Assembly (NCBI GenBank): GCA_026709535.1
Contig: JAPOST010000125.1
Coordinates: 1 to 41,480, forward strand
Direction of reading: 5' to 3'
Source: Rhodospirillaceae bacterium
Lineage (GTDB): Bacteria; Pseudomonadota; Alphaproteobacteria; Bin65
DNA length: 41,480 bases
Under the pieces are notes generated by a model. It ran no database searches. It was not told where the DNA came from and saw only the letters and a program-made list of their open reading frames with translations. This document shows, piece after piece, positions 16,662 through 25,865 of this stretch; positions within the stretch are counted from its first letter, which is position 1, and each line of letters begins with the position of its first letter. The position numbers and the translations under genes were made by a program.

Positions 16662-19082
16662 ATGTTAGAACTTCAGGGTGGTACGCTTTTCCCTGTTCTC
16701 CCGCTTCGGGATATCGTTGTTTTTCCTCACATGATTGTGCCGCTGTTCGTCGGTCGTGACAAATCCGTTCGGGCGCTGGAAGATGTCATGAAGGACGATA
16801 AACAGATCTTGTTGGTCGCGCAGAAAAATGCCTCCCAAGACGATCCATCTGCTTCAGATATCTATTCCGTCGGCACCAGTGGCACCGTACTGCAACTCCT
16901 GAAGTTGCCCGATGGTACCGTCAAGGTTTTGGTCGAAGGCCGGCAACGTGCCAAGATCATGCGTTATGCCGAGAGTAATGATTTCTTCCAAGCCTACGCA
17001 GAGCCGATGGAAGAGGAACATGACGATGACAAGGAATCCGAAGCATTGATGCGTACGGCAGTTTCGCAATTTGAGCAATATATCAAGCTGAACCGCAAGA
17101 TTCCGCCCGAAGTGCTCGTGTCGATCAACCAGATCGACGAGCCTGGCAAGCTGGCTGATACCATCGCGTCCCATTTGAACCTCAAGATTCCGGAAAAGCA
17201 GGAGCTTTTGGAAACTGCACCTGTCGGCGCTCGGCTCGAAAAGATCTATTCCTATATGGAGGGAGAGATCGGCGTGATGCAGGTCGAAAAACGCATCCGA
17301 GGCCGAGTCAAGCGTCAGATGGAGAAGACCCAGAGGGAGTATTATCTGAATGAGCAGATGAAGGCCATTCAGAAGGAGTTGGGCGAAGGCGAAGACGCCA
17401 AGGATGAACTCGCTGAGATCGAAGGAAAGATCAAGAAGACCAAACTGTCCAAAGAGGCCCGTGAAAAGGCTGAAGCGGAGATGAAGAAGCTTCGGTCGAT
17501 GAGTCCGATGTCAGCTGAATCAACGGTCGTGCGAAACTATCTCGACTGGCTGTTGGGTATTCCATGGAAGAAGCGATCCAAGGTGAAGCGCGATATCCAG
17601 CGCGCCGAACGAATTCTTGATGAGGATCACTACGGGCTGGATAAGGTCAAGGAACGTATCTTGGAATACCTTGCTGTTCAGCAGCGGATGAAAAAGATCA
17701 AGGGCCCGATCCTGTGCCTTGTTGGTCCGCCCGGCGTCGGTAAGACATCGCTGGGAAAATCGATTGCCCGGGCAACGGGGCGAAACTTCGTCCGGTTATC
17801 TCTGGGTGGTATCCGTGACGAGGCGGAAATCCGTGGTCACCGACGCACCTATATCGGCTCAATGCCCGGCAAAATCATTCAGTCCATGAAAAAGGCCAGG
17901 GCCTCAAACCCTTTGTTCCTGCTTGATGAAATTGACAAGTTGGGGGCTGACTGGCGGGGTGATCCATCATCAGCGTTGCTGGAGGTCCTGGATCCCGAGC
18001 AGAATTCAAGTTTTGCAGATCACTATCTTGAAGTCGACTACGATCTGTCGGACGTCATGTTCGTGACCACCGCCAACACGCTGCACATGCCGCGGCCTCT
18101 GATGGATCGGATGGAAATCATCCGCATCCCCGGCTACACGGAGGACGAGAAGGTTCAGATCGCAAAGCGTCATCTTCTGCCGAAACAGATTGAGGCGCAC
18201 GGATTGAAGGAAGAAGAGTGGTCGGTAAACGATGCGGCTTTATGCTCGTTAATCCGCTACTACACGCGCGAAGCAGGTGTCCGGAACCTGGAGCGTGAGA
18301 TAGCCAACCTCGCCCGTAAGGCGGTTAAGGAGATCGTCAGCGATGCTGTTGAGAAAGTCGCTGTTACCAACCGAAACGTAGGAAGATATGCCGGAGTCCG
18401 GAAGCACCGCTTCGGTCTGGCCGAAGACGAAGACGCGGTGGGCGTCGTTACTGGTCTGGCCTGGACCGAAACTGGTGGCGAATTGCTGTCCATAGAAGCC
18501 GTCACGTTGCCAGGCAGCGGGCCCGGCGGCGGGAAGGTGACAGCGACCGGCAAACTCGGCGACGTTATGAAGGAGTCGGTTCACGCGGCCGAGAGTTTCG
18601 TGAAGTCTCGGGCTGTCAGCTTCGGGATCAAGCCGACAATCTTCGAAAAGCGGGAAATTCATGTCCATGTGCCGGAAGGGGCGACGCCGAAAGACGGGCC
18701 TTCGGCCGGTGTTGCCATGATTACATCAATCGTTTCGGTATTGACCGGTGTGCCGGTGCGCAAGGATGTTGCCATGACCGGAGAGATTACGCTGCGCGGT
18801 CGCGTCTTGCCGATTGGCGGGCTGAAAGAAAAACTGCTGGCAGCGCTGCGCGGTGGTCTCAAGACTGTGCTGATCCCGGAGGATAACGAGAAGGATCTGG
18901 CAGACATTCCGGACAATGTGAGACGCCGCCTCAAGATCATTTCGGTCAGCGCCGTCGATCAGGTACTGGAGCATGCCTTGACAGCCCCACTAACTCCAAT
19001 CGAATGGTCTGATGCGGATAGTAAGATCGAAGCTGTGCGAGGTGATGTTGCTGACGATGAAGTTGGTGTCGTAAAGCACTGA
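16662..19082 (+). CDS. lon: ATP-dependent protease Lon
   Basis: Lon is a single-chain AAA+ serine protease that removes damaged and short-lived regulatory proteins in the cytoplasm. The 806-residue protein shows an N-terminal substrate-binding LON domain ([20 protein letters not shown]), a coiled region with [21 protein letters not shown], Walker [10 protein letters not shown] with Lys361, and the protease domain. The catalytic dyad is Ser681 ([11 protein letters not shown]) and Lys724 ([12 protein letters not shown]), 43 residues apart as in E. coli Lon. I chose ATG 16662; a GTG three codons upstream (16653) is an alternative. The open frame extends about 40 codons further, but that sequence is not family-like. 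lon follows clpX after 218 bases. Confidence 0.98.
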   Translation: MLELQGGTLFPVLPLRDIVVFPHMIVPLFVGRDKSVRALEDVMKDDKQILLVAQKNASQDDPSASDIYSVGTSGTVLQLLKLPDGTVKVLVEGRQRAKIMRYAESNDFFQAYAEPMEEEHDDDKESEALMRTAVSQFEQYIKLNRKIPPEVLVSINQIDEPGKLADTIASHLNLKIPEKQELLETAPVGARLEKIYSYMEGEIGVMQVEKRIRGRVKRQMEKTQREYYLNEQMKAIQKELGEGEDAKDELAEIEGKIKKTKLSKEAREKAEAEMKKLRSMSPMSAESTVVRNYLDWLLGIPWKKRSKVKRDIQRAERILDEDHYGLDKVKERILEYLAVQQRMKKIKGPILCLVGPPGVGKTSLGKSIARATGRNFVRLSLGGIRDEAEIRGHRRTYIGSMPGKIIQSMKKARASNPLFLLDEIDKLGADWRGDPSSALLEVLDPEQNSSFADHYLEVDYDLSDVMFVTTANTLHMPRPLMDRMEIIRIPGYTEDEKVQIAKRHLLPKQIEAHGLKEEEWSVNDAALCSLIRYYTREAGVRNLEREIANLARKAVKEIVSDAVEKVAVTNRNVGRYAGVRKHRFGLAEDEDAVGVVTGLAWTETGGELLSIEAVTLPGSGPGGGKVTATGKLGDVMKESVHAAESFVKSRAVSFGIKPTIFEKREIHVHVPEGATPKDGPSAGVAMITSIVSVLTGVPVRKDVAMTGEITLRGRVLPIGGLKEKLLAALRGGLKTVLIPEDNEKDLADIPDNVRRRLKIISVSAVDQVLEHALTAPLTPIEWSDADSKIEAVRGDVADDEVGVVKH

Positions 19083-19108
19083 CGACACCAATCTTCGCTA
19101 CGCGATAA

Positions 19109-19129
19109 AAATCCAAAAAAATCGGATTT
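19109..19129 (+). terminator. Weak AT-rich hairpin after lon
   Basis: AAATCC (19109-19114) and GGATTT (19124-19129) pair around an A-rich loop, 26 bases after the lon stop. The stem is short and no T-run follows, so termination here is only a possibility. Confidence 0.3.
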
Positions 19130-19146
19130 ATAGCGATTTCGAGCAA

Positions 19147-19176
19147 TTGACCTATGTATCAACTCCGCCGTAAACT
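19147..19176 (+). promoter_or_regulatory. Probable promoter of the HU gene
   Basis: TTGACC (19147-19152) and TAAACT (19171-19176) are separated by 18 bases, a good sigma-70-type arrangement. It is about 125 bases upstream of the HU start codon. Confidence 0.5.
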
Positions 19177-19300
19177 TTTCGCAACTATGCTAGACTCGAC
19201 TTCAGATACCCAATCCTCAGCGGGTGTTTGGGAGGAGTAGAATGCTGGCGGTGCGGCAGATACCGGTCGCTGATCCTTAGAAAACCATGAGAGGCCTTTC

Positions 19301-19573
19301 GTGAACAAGAATGATTTGATTGCTGCTGTTGCTGACAGCACAGGCATGAGCAAGACCGACGTAGCTTCGGTAATTGATGCTTCGCTAAACTCGATTGCCG
19401 ATGCCTTGAAGTCTGGCGGCGAGGTGAAGCTGGTAGGTTTTGGCACGTTTCATGTCACCGACCGGGCGGCGACGACGGGACGTAACCCGCGGACGGGTGA
19501 AACTATCCAGATTGCAGCGTCCCGCCAGCCAAAGTTCAAGGCTGGAAAGGCATTGAAAGACGCGATGAATTAG
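19301..19573 (+). CDS. hup: Nucleoid-associated DNA-binding protein HU
   Basis: A 90-residue histone-like HU protein that bends and compacts DNA. The N-terminus MNKNDLIAAVADSTGMSKTD and the core VKLVGFGTFHV are characteristic. The DNA-wrapping arm contains GRNPRTGETIQIAASRQPKFKAG, including the conserved RNP tip that intercalates into DNA. The start codon is GTG, with GAGAGG about 6 bases upstream. Placement directly after lon is common in Proteobacteria. The clear intrinsic terminator that follows ends the unit. Confidence 0.97.
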   Translation: MNKNDLIAAVADSTGMSKTDVASVIDASLNSIADALKSGGEVKLVGFGTFHVTDRAATTGRNPRTGETIQIAASRQPKFKAGKALKDAMN

Positions 19574-19606
19574 GGATTCTCCCCGAGGGATCATGTCAGG
19601 TGAATC

Positions 19607-19637
19607 CGGCCGTTCGTTTGAGCGGCCGTTTTCTTTT
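19607..19637 (+). terminator. Rho-independent terminator after hup
   Basis: CGGCCG (19607-19612) pairs with CGGCCG (19623-19628); the stem can be extended by two further pairs, one of them G-T. It is followed directly by TTTTCTTTT. It lies 34 bases downstream of the hup stop. Confidence 0.85.
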
Positions 19638-19992
19638 GGGTTCTGTTGGCAACCAAAAATTTGGGTGTGGGTATCTTGCATCCGTCCTTATTGTCGCGCT
19701 CAGGACCGCTCCGTTCGCACCCACTGAGGCGGCCGCTGGGTCTTTACCAGCGAAAGTAATCCGTACTCCGTGCTGGACACCCGTGTTGCGCATGTTTTCA
19801 AGGCAGGTTTTCCGGTGCACATCATCTGCCAGCATAGTCGTCGGTGCGTCGGCAGTCGACTTGAGCGATGCAGAGGGTCAGCAGGTTCTTGCAGATCGGA
19901 TGTCGCGGCCTCACTGTCCCGGTGGGCCTTTGCGCATTGGATGATTGCCTCTATGTTGCTGTGCGTAGCGTCTCTTCTAGCTGCGTGACCGA
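19638..19992. other. Intergenic stretch, no gene recognised
   Basis: About 355 bases between the hup terminator and the next membrane-protein frame. Open frames exist on both strands but do not resemble known proteins. A 15-codon plus-strand frame at 19941-19988 reads MIASMLLCVASLLAA, hydrophobic like a signal peptide, and could be a decayed or frameshifted upstream piece of the membrane protein that follows. There is no tRNA-Val here, a gene that often follows hup in related bacteria. Confidence 0.4.
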
Positions 19993-20502
19993 GTGGTCAC
20001 TACCATGATCTTCGCCGTTCTCGCTGTTCTTGCTGCGTCTTGCACCTTTCTGACGATGGTTTTGCCGACGATCCTGGGCTCTGTTCTGGTTCTGGCTTTG
20101 CTGGCTACAGGTCTCCGGTTGGCGGTGGTGGCCTGGATGCTGCGTACGGTGAATCACAATAACGGGTCGGTGCGCCGTGGCCTCACGGTTCTATGCGGTA
20201 CCGAAGTGTTATTTCTGACGGCGCTGGCTGCCGGCATCCCGGTCGATCCGCATATCGACGGCGGCACCATCGGTTGGCTCAGCTTGGTCCTATGGTTGGT
20301 TTACGGTGGGGCCAGCGTATACGGCGGCCTGAATCTGATTCCGGCAGAAGGTTGGGTGCGCGGCGGCGGAATCGCTGTGGCGGCTGCCGGCGGTTTCTGG
20401 TTTACCATGATTGGCCTGATTGTCTGGCCATTCGCCATGGCAGCGGGCTATCTGTGTTTTGCCATGGCAGGCTTGAAGTCGGGCAGATCCGAAACAGTCT
20501 GA
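19993..20502 (+). CDS. Hypothetical small membrane protein (about four to five TM segments)
   Basis: I do not recognise this 169-residue protein. The frame encodes hydrophobic segments at about residues 4-20, 24-50, 62-80, 93-115 and 124-160 separated by short polar turns (MLRTVNHNNGSVRRG; VDPHIDGGT), a regular pattern for a polytopic inner-membrane protein. The frame opens at GTG 19993; ATG 20005 is an equally possible start. The C-terminus is LKSGRSETV. It converges with the SixA-like gene, the two stops being only nine bases apart. No ribosome binding site is obvious. It is likely a real gene because of the consistent hydrophobic pattern, but no function can be given. Confidence 0.5.
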   Translation: MVTTMIFAVLAVLAASCTFLTMVLPTILGSVLVLALLATGLRLAVVAWMLRTVNHNNGSVRRGLTVLCGTEVLFLTALAAGIPVDPHIDGGTIGWLSLVLWLVYGGASVYGGLNLIPAEGWVRGGGIAVAAAGGFWFTMIGLIVWPFAMAAGYLCFAMAGLKSGRSETV

Positions 20503-20510
20503 GTAATTTC

Positions 20511-21041
20511 TCAAATCAGATCCTTGGGCCGGACGAAACGTTCCAACTGCGCTGAACCGGGGGACAAGTCAGCCCAGAGGCCCGAATAAGACAACTCGGC
20601 CAGAGCCGCGGTCGGGAATTTCAGTTGCATGGCTATCGCTTCCGGCGCTGCCCGGTCTTTGGTCAGCGTAATGGCCAAGCCGTCATGACCTGGATGATGG
20701 CCGACCAGACAGACTATGTTGACATCGTCTTCAAGGCAGCGCAGCCGCTTGAGCAGGTCTTGCATCCTGGCCAAATACAGGCTGCGATCCAGCGTCGCTT
20801 CCGGCGCTTCTGCCCAATGATGCGCAATGATTGACCATGTTTCCGCGGCTCGCCTTGCCGAAGAGCACAAAACCAGTGATGGCGCCCGGCACTCGTCCGC
20901 CAGAAAGGCGCCCATGGTGGCCGCTGCGCGTCGGCCACGATCATTCAGGGGCCTTTCGAAATCGGATGCCGCGCCAGCGGTCCAGTCAGATTTGGCGTGC
21001 CGCAGGATTAGGATGCGGCGGATAGGATTGGTTGCGCCCAC
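20511..21041 (-). CDS. SixA-like histidine phosphatase family protein
   Basis: A 176-residue cytoplasmic protein of the histidine phosphatase (phosphoglycerate-mutase-like) superfamily. The catalytic motif appears as LILRHAKSDW, with Arg14 and His15; RHAKSDW is the form found in SixA-type phosphohistidine phosphatases. The second conserved His lies in LVGHHPGHDGLA. The Arg-rich middle segment (LNDRGRRAAATMGAFL, LCSSARRAAETW) also fits. SixA removes phosphate from phosphohistidine proteins in phosphorelay or PTS pathways; the partner here is unknown. The gene is divergent from the Ppx/GppA gene, sharing a 74-base intergenic region that contains the palindrome GAAACGTTTC (21099-21108). Confidence 0.85.
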   Translation of the reverse strand: MGATNPIRRILILRHAKSDWTAGAASDFERPLNDRGRRAAATMGAFLADECRAPSLVLCSSARRAAETWSIIAHHWAEAPEATLDRSLYLARMQDLLKRLRCLEDDVNIVCLVGHHPGHDGLAITLTKDRAAPEAIAMQLKFPTAALAELSYSGLWADLSPGSAQLERFVRPKDLI

Positions 21042-21115
21042 TATATTCCTCCATCGAATTGATATACTAACGCCTCATCCCTGCTAAGGCCCGAAAAAGA
21101 AACGTTTCGACTCTG

Positions 21116-22732
21116 ATGACGGACCACATCCTCCAGTTGCGGAACGCCGGTAAGCATCGTGCGCCGACGGAACAGTCCCAGATGGTGAGCAGAGTTGCGG
21201 AAAATATTGTTGTCGGGGTGGAGGATCAGGAACACCTTTCTCTCGAATCGCTCAGATCCCGGTACAGGGCGACTCGGATAGCGGTGATTGATATAGGATC
21301 CAACTCCATCCGGCTGGTCGCGTTTGAAGGCGCACCCAGGGCGCCAACGCCCATCTTCAATGAAAAGGTCATGTGCGGCTTGGGTCGGGGTATGGAATCC
21401 AGCGGCCGCCTCAATCCAGGCGGGGTTGGTTTGGCCCTCGACAATCTAGGCCGGTTTGTGGCTGCAGCGTCAGCCATGGGCGTGTCGCGGGTATCGGCGT
21501 TCGCCACGGCGGCCGTGCGTGACGCGGAGGATGGTCTGGAATTCATTACGACATTGAAGAAGACTCTGGGGCTGGACGTGCGCGTGCTGAGCGGCGAGGA
21601 AGAGGCGCGCCTTTCGGCCTATGGAGTCGTGTCCGGCTTTGCTAATGCCACGGGCTTGGTAGGCGATTTGGGTGGCGGCAGCCTTGAACTGGTGCGGGTC
21701 AGTGCCGGCGCGGTTCACGAAATGGGGACCCTGCCTCTGGGCGCGCTGCGCTTGAACGAATCGATGACGAACGGCGTGACGATAGGCGCCATCGTCAAGA
21801 AATCGTTGGGAACTCTGGACTGGCTGGACGCGGCAGAGGGTGAAACCCTCTACGCCGTAGGTGGTGCTTGGCGCGCCTTGGCCAAGGTCCACATGGCTCA
21901 ATCCGGCTACTCGCTTCGCATGATCGACGGCTACGGTGTATCAGCCAGTGCCTTCACCGAGTTTGCCAAGCTGCTGGCGCGCCAGAGCGACCAAGCGTTG
22001 TCCAAACTGCCGGCAATTTCGTCGAAACGCACTGAAGCGGTAAGGGCGTCTTCCATCGTCCTTCGGCGTGTCGTCAAGCTCGCTCGGCCGAAATGGATTG
22101 TCTTCATAGCCCGTGGTGTCCGGGAGGGTCTCTTGTACGAGGCCCTGGACCGGCAGACCCGTTCTCTTGACCCCTTACTGACCAGTGCGGCGGCATTTGG
22201 TCAGCGTTTCGGCCGATTTACGGAAGTCGGACCTGCCTTGTCGCAGTGGACTGATGGCCTGTTCCCCAACGATGTGCCCCGCCGACGCCGATTGCGCCAC
22301 GCAGCATGCGAATTGGGCGATACCGGCTGGTTTGACCATCCAGACTACCGACACCGCCACGCTTGGGGCCGAATACTGACCTCACCGCTGATGGGTCTTG
22401 ACCACGGCGATCGCGCTTTTCTCGCTTTGGTCGCCGCGGCGCGCTACAGAGGCGGTATTGAGGAGGACATGCGGCTGATGGCGCGGAACATCGGTCTGGA
22501 CGAGAACGAGATGCGCGATGCAAGAGCGCTGGGGGAGGCCTTGAGACTGGGTTATACGATTACCGCAGGCCAGCCCGATTTGCTGCACGACAGCCGCTTT
22601 GTCCGGACAGATACCACGCTTACCTTGCAGTTGCCGGAGTTTGGCGGCGATTTCATCGGCAACGTGGTGCAAAAGCGCTTCAACGACTTGGCCGGAACGT
22701 TGCGCCTGGAGCCGTTGCTGGAGGCCCGCTAG
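21116..22732 (+). CDS. ppx: Exopolyphosphatase / pppGpp phosphatase (Ppx/GppA family)
   Basis: A 538-residue member of the ASKHA-fold Ppx/GppA family, which hydrolyses inorganic polyphosphate and/or pppGpp. Core motifs are VIDIGSNSIRLVAFE (phosphate-1 loop), FATAAVRDAEDG, LSGEEEARLSAYGV (with the catalytic Glu region) and GLVGDLGGGSLELV (phosphate-2 loop). The C-terminal part is an alpha-helical domain with HAACELGDTGWFDHPDYRHRHAW, resembling the HD-like region of this family. The start is uncertain: ATG 21116 gives a roughly 55-residue N-terminal extension before the core, and ATG 21183 is an alternative. The 3' end overlaps the convergent rnd gene by 53 bases. Confidence 0.9.
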   Translation: MTDHILQLRNAGKHRAPTEQSQMVSRVAENIVVGVEDQEHLSLESLRSRYRATRIAVIDIGSNSIRLVAFEGAPRAPTPIFNEKVMCGLGRGMESSGRLNPGGVGLALDNLGRFVAAASAMGVSRVSAFATAAVRDAEDGLEFITTLKKTLGLDVRVLSGEEEARLSAYGVVSGFANATGLVGDLGGGSLELVRVSAGAVHEMGTLPLGALRLNESMTNGVTIGAIVKKSLGTLDWLDAAEGETLYAVGGAWRALAKVHMAQSGYSLRMIDGYGVSASAFTEFAKLLARQSDQALSKLPAISSKRTEAVRASSIVLRRVVKLARPKWIVFIARGVREGLLYEALDRQTRSLDPLLTSAAAFGQRFGRFTEVGPALSQWTDGLFPNDVPRRRRLRHAACELGDTGWFDHPDYRHRHAWGRILTSPLMGLDHGDRAFLALVAAARYRGGIEEDMRLMARNIGLDENEMRDARALGEALRLGYTITAGQPDLLHDSRFVRTDTTLTLQLPEFGGDFIGNVVQKRFNDLAGTLRLEPLLEAR

Positions 22733-23885
22733 TACGATCAAGACAGATCGTTTCTACCCCGCCGTTTCGCACCGCCAGCGCCAAGTCGCCCTTTTTGAGC
22801 GCGATCGCGTCCGCGCCAAAAAGATCGCGCCGCCAACCGGACAGGGCCGGTACTGCCGCCTCGTCATCCGTGGCAATTCGTTCCAGGTCTGCCATGCTGG
22901 CAACCAGTTTCTGCGCTACGTTGCTACGCTCGCAACGATCCTTCAGCAGCACCTTCAGAAATTCCACCACTGGAGCGACCCTTGGTGGCAGTTTCTCGCG
23001 TTTGGGAGCAGTCGGGACTTCGGTCGTCGACGCGTTAACACCGCGCCGGATCGCTTTCAGAATCTCCTGACCGCCTGGACCTTCGGCCAGCCTCTTCGAG
23101 ACGCCGCGGGCACGGGACAGTTCTGCGACCGTTTTTGGCGCGTTGGAGACGATGTCCAGTAATGTTTCGTCGCGAAAAATTCGATTTTTCGGGATATTCT
23201 TCTGTCGGGCAAGGGACTCTCGCCAAGCTGCGACTTCTTTCAAAACGGCAAGATGTTTAGGTTTCAAGGAGCGGGACTTGATCCGCTGCCAAGCCTCTTC
23301 CGGTTTCTTGACATAAGTTGAGATATCTTCTAACGTCGCCATCTCTTCGGCAATCCAGGCTTCGCGTTTTTCTGACTGAATTTGTCTTCGCAGTTTGCGG
23401 TACGCCGTACGCAGATGGGTTACGTCGGACAGAGCATAAGACAACTGCTTGTGGCTCAGAGGTCGTGCTGCCCAGTCGGTAAAACGGCTCGCTTTGTCGA
23501 TACGAGCCTTCGCTAATTTCTGCACCAGGGACTCGTATCCCACCTGATCGCCAAAGCCACACACCATCGCCGCAATTTGCGTGTCATAGACCGGCGTCGG
23601 GGTTTTTCCGGTCAGGTGAACAAATATTTCGATGTCCTGACGGGCTGCATGGAACACCTTCACGACAGTGGGATTCTGCATCAATTCCCATACCGGGGTG
23701 AGGTCCATGTCGGCTGTCAGCGGATCAATAGCGGCTGCCTCGTTTTCACCCGCCACTTGTATGAGACATAGATCGGGCCAGTAGGTCTTCTCACGGATGA
23801 ATTCGGTATCGACGGTGACGAAGTCTTCTTTTGCCAGCTTGGTACACAGTGCGCGAACGTGCAGAGCTTTGGTAAGGAGAGTCAT
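22680..23885 (-). CDS. rnd: Ribonuclease D
   Basis: RNase D is a 3'-5' exoribonuclease of the DEDDy superfamily involved in tRNA 3'-end maturation. The 401-residue protein shows Exo I FVTVDTEFIREKTYWP (Asp, Glu), Exo II VFHAARQDIEIF (Asp) and Exo III LSYALSDVTHL (Tyr-x3-Asp). An HRDC domain follows, around residues 210-290, with ESLARQKNIPKNRIFRDETLLDI. I set the start at the ATG at 23885-23883, giving MTLLTKALHVRALCTKLA; the frame extends 22 codons upstream with a basic, proline-rich sequence not typical of the family. The last 18 codons overlap the end of the convergent ppx gene. Confidence 0.94.
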   Translation of the reverse strand: MTLLTKALHVRALCTKLAKEDFVTVDTEFIREKTYWPDLCLIQVAGENEAAAIDPLTADMDLTPVWELMQNPTVVKVFHAARQDIEIFVHLTGKTPTPVYDTQIAAMVCGFGDQVGYESLVQKLAKARIDKASRFTDWAARPLSHKQLSYALSDVTHLRTAYRKLRRQIQSEKREAWIAEEMATLEDISTYVKKPEEAWQRIKSRSLKPKHLAVLKEVAAWRESLARQKNIPKNRIFRDETLLDIVSNAPKTVAELSRARGVSKRLAEGPGGQEILKAIRRGVNASTTEVPTAPKREKLPPRVAPVVEFLKVLLKDRCERSNVAQKLVASMADLERIATDDEAAVPALSGWRRDLFGADAIALKKGDLALAVRNGGVETICLDRTSGPPATAPGATFRPSR

Positions 23886-24225
23886 GGCGACCGTATACCG
23901 GATAGGTGGTGGCAACGGAACAGCGCGCTTTGGCCATTTGGGCTTTTTCAACGTCGGTATTTCGGTACCGTGATCGTTTGTTCCCGGTTGCGGTCTCTGT
24001 AGATGCTTGGACCCCCATTGGGGTCAATCGGTCGAGCCCTGTACAAGGGGCCAAGTGGTCCTTTCGAAAGAAGGTTGCAGAAGCTGTTTTCCTGACACAA
24101 CTCGTTTGCGCTGGGTCATCCGGATAATTCACGGGCGGTTACCGCATGCGCCCGGCAGCTACCGGGCTGGCAATGACCCTCCAGCGATTTCTTCCGCCTG
24201 TTCGAAAGATCACGGCAAGATACCA
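23886..24225. other. Intergenic stretch between rnd and metC
   Basis: About 340 bases upstream of rnd and downstream of metC, both on the minus strand. It should hold the rnd promoter. I see no gene, no RNA gene and no strong terminator in it. Confidence 0.45.
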
Positions 24226-25392
24226 TCAGGCAACCGCCTGCATCCGATGGAAACCAGCTTCCATATCCCCGATCAGGTCGTCTATGTTTTCCAGGCCAAT
24301 GTGGAATCGCAAACAAGGACCCGCGGCTTCCCATTTGGTGGCGGTTCGGTAGCTCGTCGGATCAAATGGCAGGACCAGGCTTTCAAAACCGCCCCAGCTC
24401 GCGCCAAGGCCGAAATGGCGGAGACCGTCGATAAAGGCAGCGAGTTGAGTTTCGGACGCCGGTTCCAGGACAGTCGAGAACAGACCGCTGGAACCTTTGA
24501 AATCGCGCTTCCAGATGGCGTGGCCCGGGTCGTCGGGCAGCGCCGGATACAGCACGCGATTGACTTCCGGCCGACCTTCCAACCAGCGAGCGGCTTTGAG
24601 GGCATTCTGTTCATGCTGCTTCAGGCGCAGGCCCATCGTTCGCAATCCGCGCAAGCCCAGATAAACTTCCTCGGAGCCTGGACAATTCCCGGTATTGTTA
24701 GCAGCGATTTTTACGCTTTCGAAGAGTTCGGCACGCATGCTGACTACGCCCAGCATCGCGTCTGAATGGCCGACAAGATATTTGGTTGCCGCGTTGACGG
24801 AAAGATCGACGCCGAAGTCGAGTGGTTTGAAAAGCAGCGGCGTTGCCCAGGTGTTGTCAATGCCGGTCTTGATACCGCGTTCTCTGGCGATTGCCGTGAT
24901 GGATGGGATGTCCTGCATCTCCATGGTTTGAGAGCCTGGAGCCTCAAGCCAGATGAGGCTGGTGTTGTCACGGATCAGATCGGCAATGTTGGCGCCGATA
25001 GTGGGATCGTAATAGGTCGTTTCCACACCAAAGGGGGCCAGGAAATCGTTCGCGAATTTGCGCACCGGCTGATAGACACTGTCGGTTACCAGCATATGGT
25101 CGCCTCCTTTGACGACCGAGAGGATGGCCGCGGCGCAGGCTGCCTTGCCGGAAGACACGGCGACCGCACGGTCAGCCCCCTCGAGTGCCGCGACCGCTTC
25201 CTCGAACGCCATGCTGGTTGGGGTCCCAAAACGACCATAGACGACATCATCGAAGATGCGGGTCCGCACATCGCTCCATTCCGCGAGTGTCTGTCGGGTA
25301 ATGGTGGAAGCACGAAAGACCGGCGGATTGACAGCGCCGAAGTGTTTTTCCGGATGGCGTCCGACCGAGACAATCTTGGTTTCAGTTTTCAT
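24226..25392 (-). CDS. metC: Cystathionine beta-lyase (Cys/Met metabolism PLP enzyme)
   Basis: A 388-residue PLP enzyme of the Cys/Met metabolism family, most like cystathionine beta-lyase, which converts cystathionine to homocysteine in methionine synthesis. The cofactor lysine is Lys204 in DLSVNAATKYLVGHSDAMLG. Other marks are YGRFGTPTSMAFEEAVAALEGA (Tyr-Arg phosphate-binding motif near residues 52-54), SSGKAACAAAILSVVKGGDH and WLEAPGSQTMEMQDIP. The C-terminal GASWGGFESLVLPF and LRFHIGLENIDDLIGDME also favour beta-lyase over gamma-synthase. The start at ATG 25392 has GGAG 8 bases upstream; the frame is open 71 codons further but that part is not family-like. I saw no SAM-riboswitch-like leader. 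Confidence 0.93.
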   Translation of the reverse strand: MKTETKIVSVGRHPEKHFGAVNPPVFRASTITRQTLAEWSDVRTRIFDDVVYGRFGTPTSMAFEEAVAALEGADRAVAVSSGKAACAAAILSVVKGGDHMLVTDSVYQPVRKFANDFLAPFGVETTYYDPTIGANIADLIRDNTSLIWLEAPGSQTMEMQDIPSITAIARERGIKTGIDNTWATPLLFKPLDFGVDLSVNAATKYLVGHSDAMLGVVSMRAELFESVKIAANNTGNCPGSEEVYLGLRGLRTMGLRLKQHEQNALKAARWLEGRPEVNRVLYPALPDDPGHAIWKRDFKGSSGLFSTVLEPASETQLAAFIDGLRHFGLGASWGGFESLVLPFDPTSYRTATKWEAAGPCLRFHIGLENIDDLIGDMEAGFHRMQAVA

Positions 25393-25865
25393 GCGTGATT
25401 CTCCGGGTAGCTCATTAACGTCCATCTTCACGGCGCTAGTATTGACGTTGGTCGGTCTTGTCGTGTTTGCCGAGGCAGCCAGGCGCTGTCCCGTAGATAC
25501 TTTCTCTGGTGCCGGGAAGAGCCAAGGAATATCTTGTCCTCCGGCGGGCCTCTTAGGTCGCTGGAAGCGGAGGCGCGAGCCCGTTCCGCCTGGCTGTTGA
25601 CACATGCGCCGTTATCTCGAAACGTCGCAGCGTGTCCGGCAAACCCAACCCCACGGACCCTGCTTGGAAGAAGTGAAGCAAGGTCAGCATGTCGGAGTTT
25701 CTCAACAGGAAGGACCACTGCGGAGGCTGTGCCAGAAGGGAACTGCGCAAGTCGTCCCCGGTCTCCAGAAACGCCGCAACGCGCCCGCCCATCAAAAGCC
25801 CAATAATCAGGGCTCCCTTCAAGCAGTAGCACAGCATCAAACTCGTACACAGTGTCCTTGCGCCA
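25393..25865. other. Gene-poor flank left of the IS, with an uncertain minus-strand frame
   Basis: No recognised gene. The best frame is on the minus strand at 25553-25840 (95 residues, TTG start). It reads LIIGLLMGGRVAAFLETGDDL and then WSFLLRNSDMLTLLHFFQAGS, possibly the remainder of a gene cut by the IS insertion. The segment next to metC (25393-25550) should contain the metC promoter. Confidence 0.35.
25857..25865. repeat. Left 9-bp target-site duplication of the IS (CTTGCGCCA)
   Basis: It lies directly outside the left inverted repeat and matches CTTGCGCTA at 26902-26910 in 8 of 9 positions. A 9-bp duplication is the size made by IS903-group elements. Confidence 0.75.

Noticed and set aside
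19574-19992. Possible tRNA-Val after hup
   Set aside because: A tRNA often follows hup in related bacteria, but no cloverleaf arms or T-loop motif are present here.
24007-25398. Two consecutive plus-strand frames (24007-24765 and 24766-25398) opposite metC
   Set aside because: Both are antisense to metC, which has its PLP lysine and full domain; neither has a ribosome binding site or motif.
25393-25560. Possible SAM-type riboswitch in the metC leader
   Set aside because: I looked for the conserved core of SAM-II or related alphaproteobacterial motifs and saw none.
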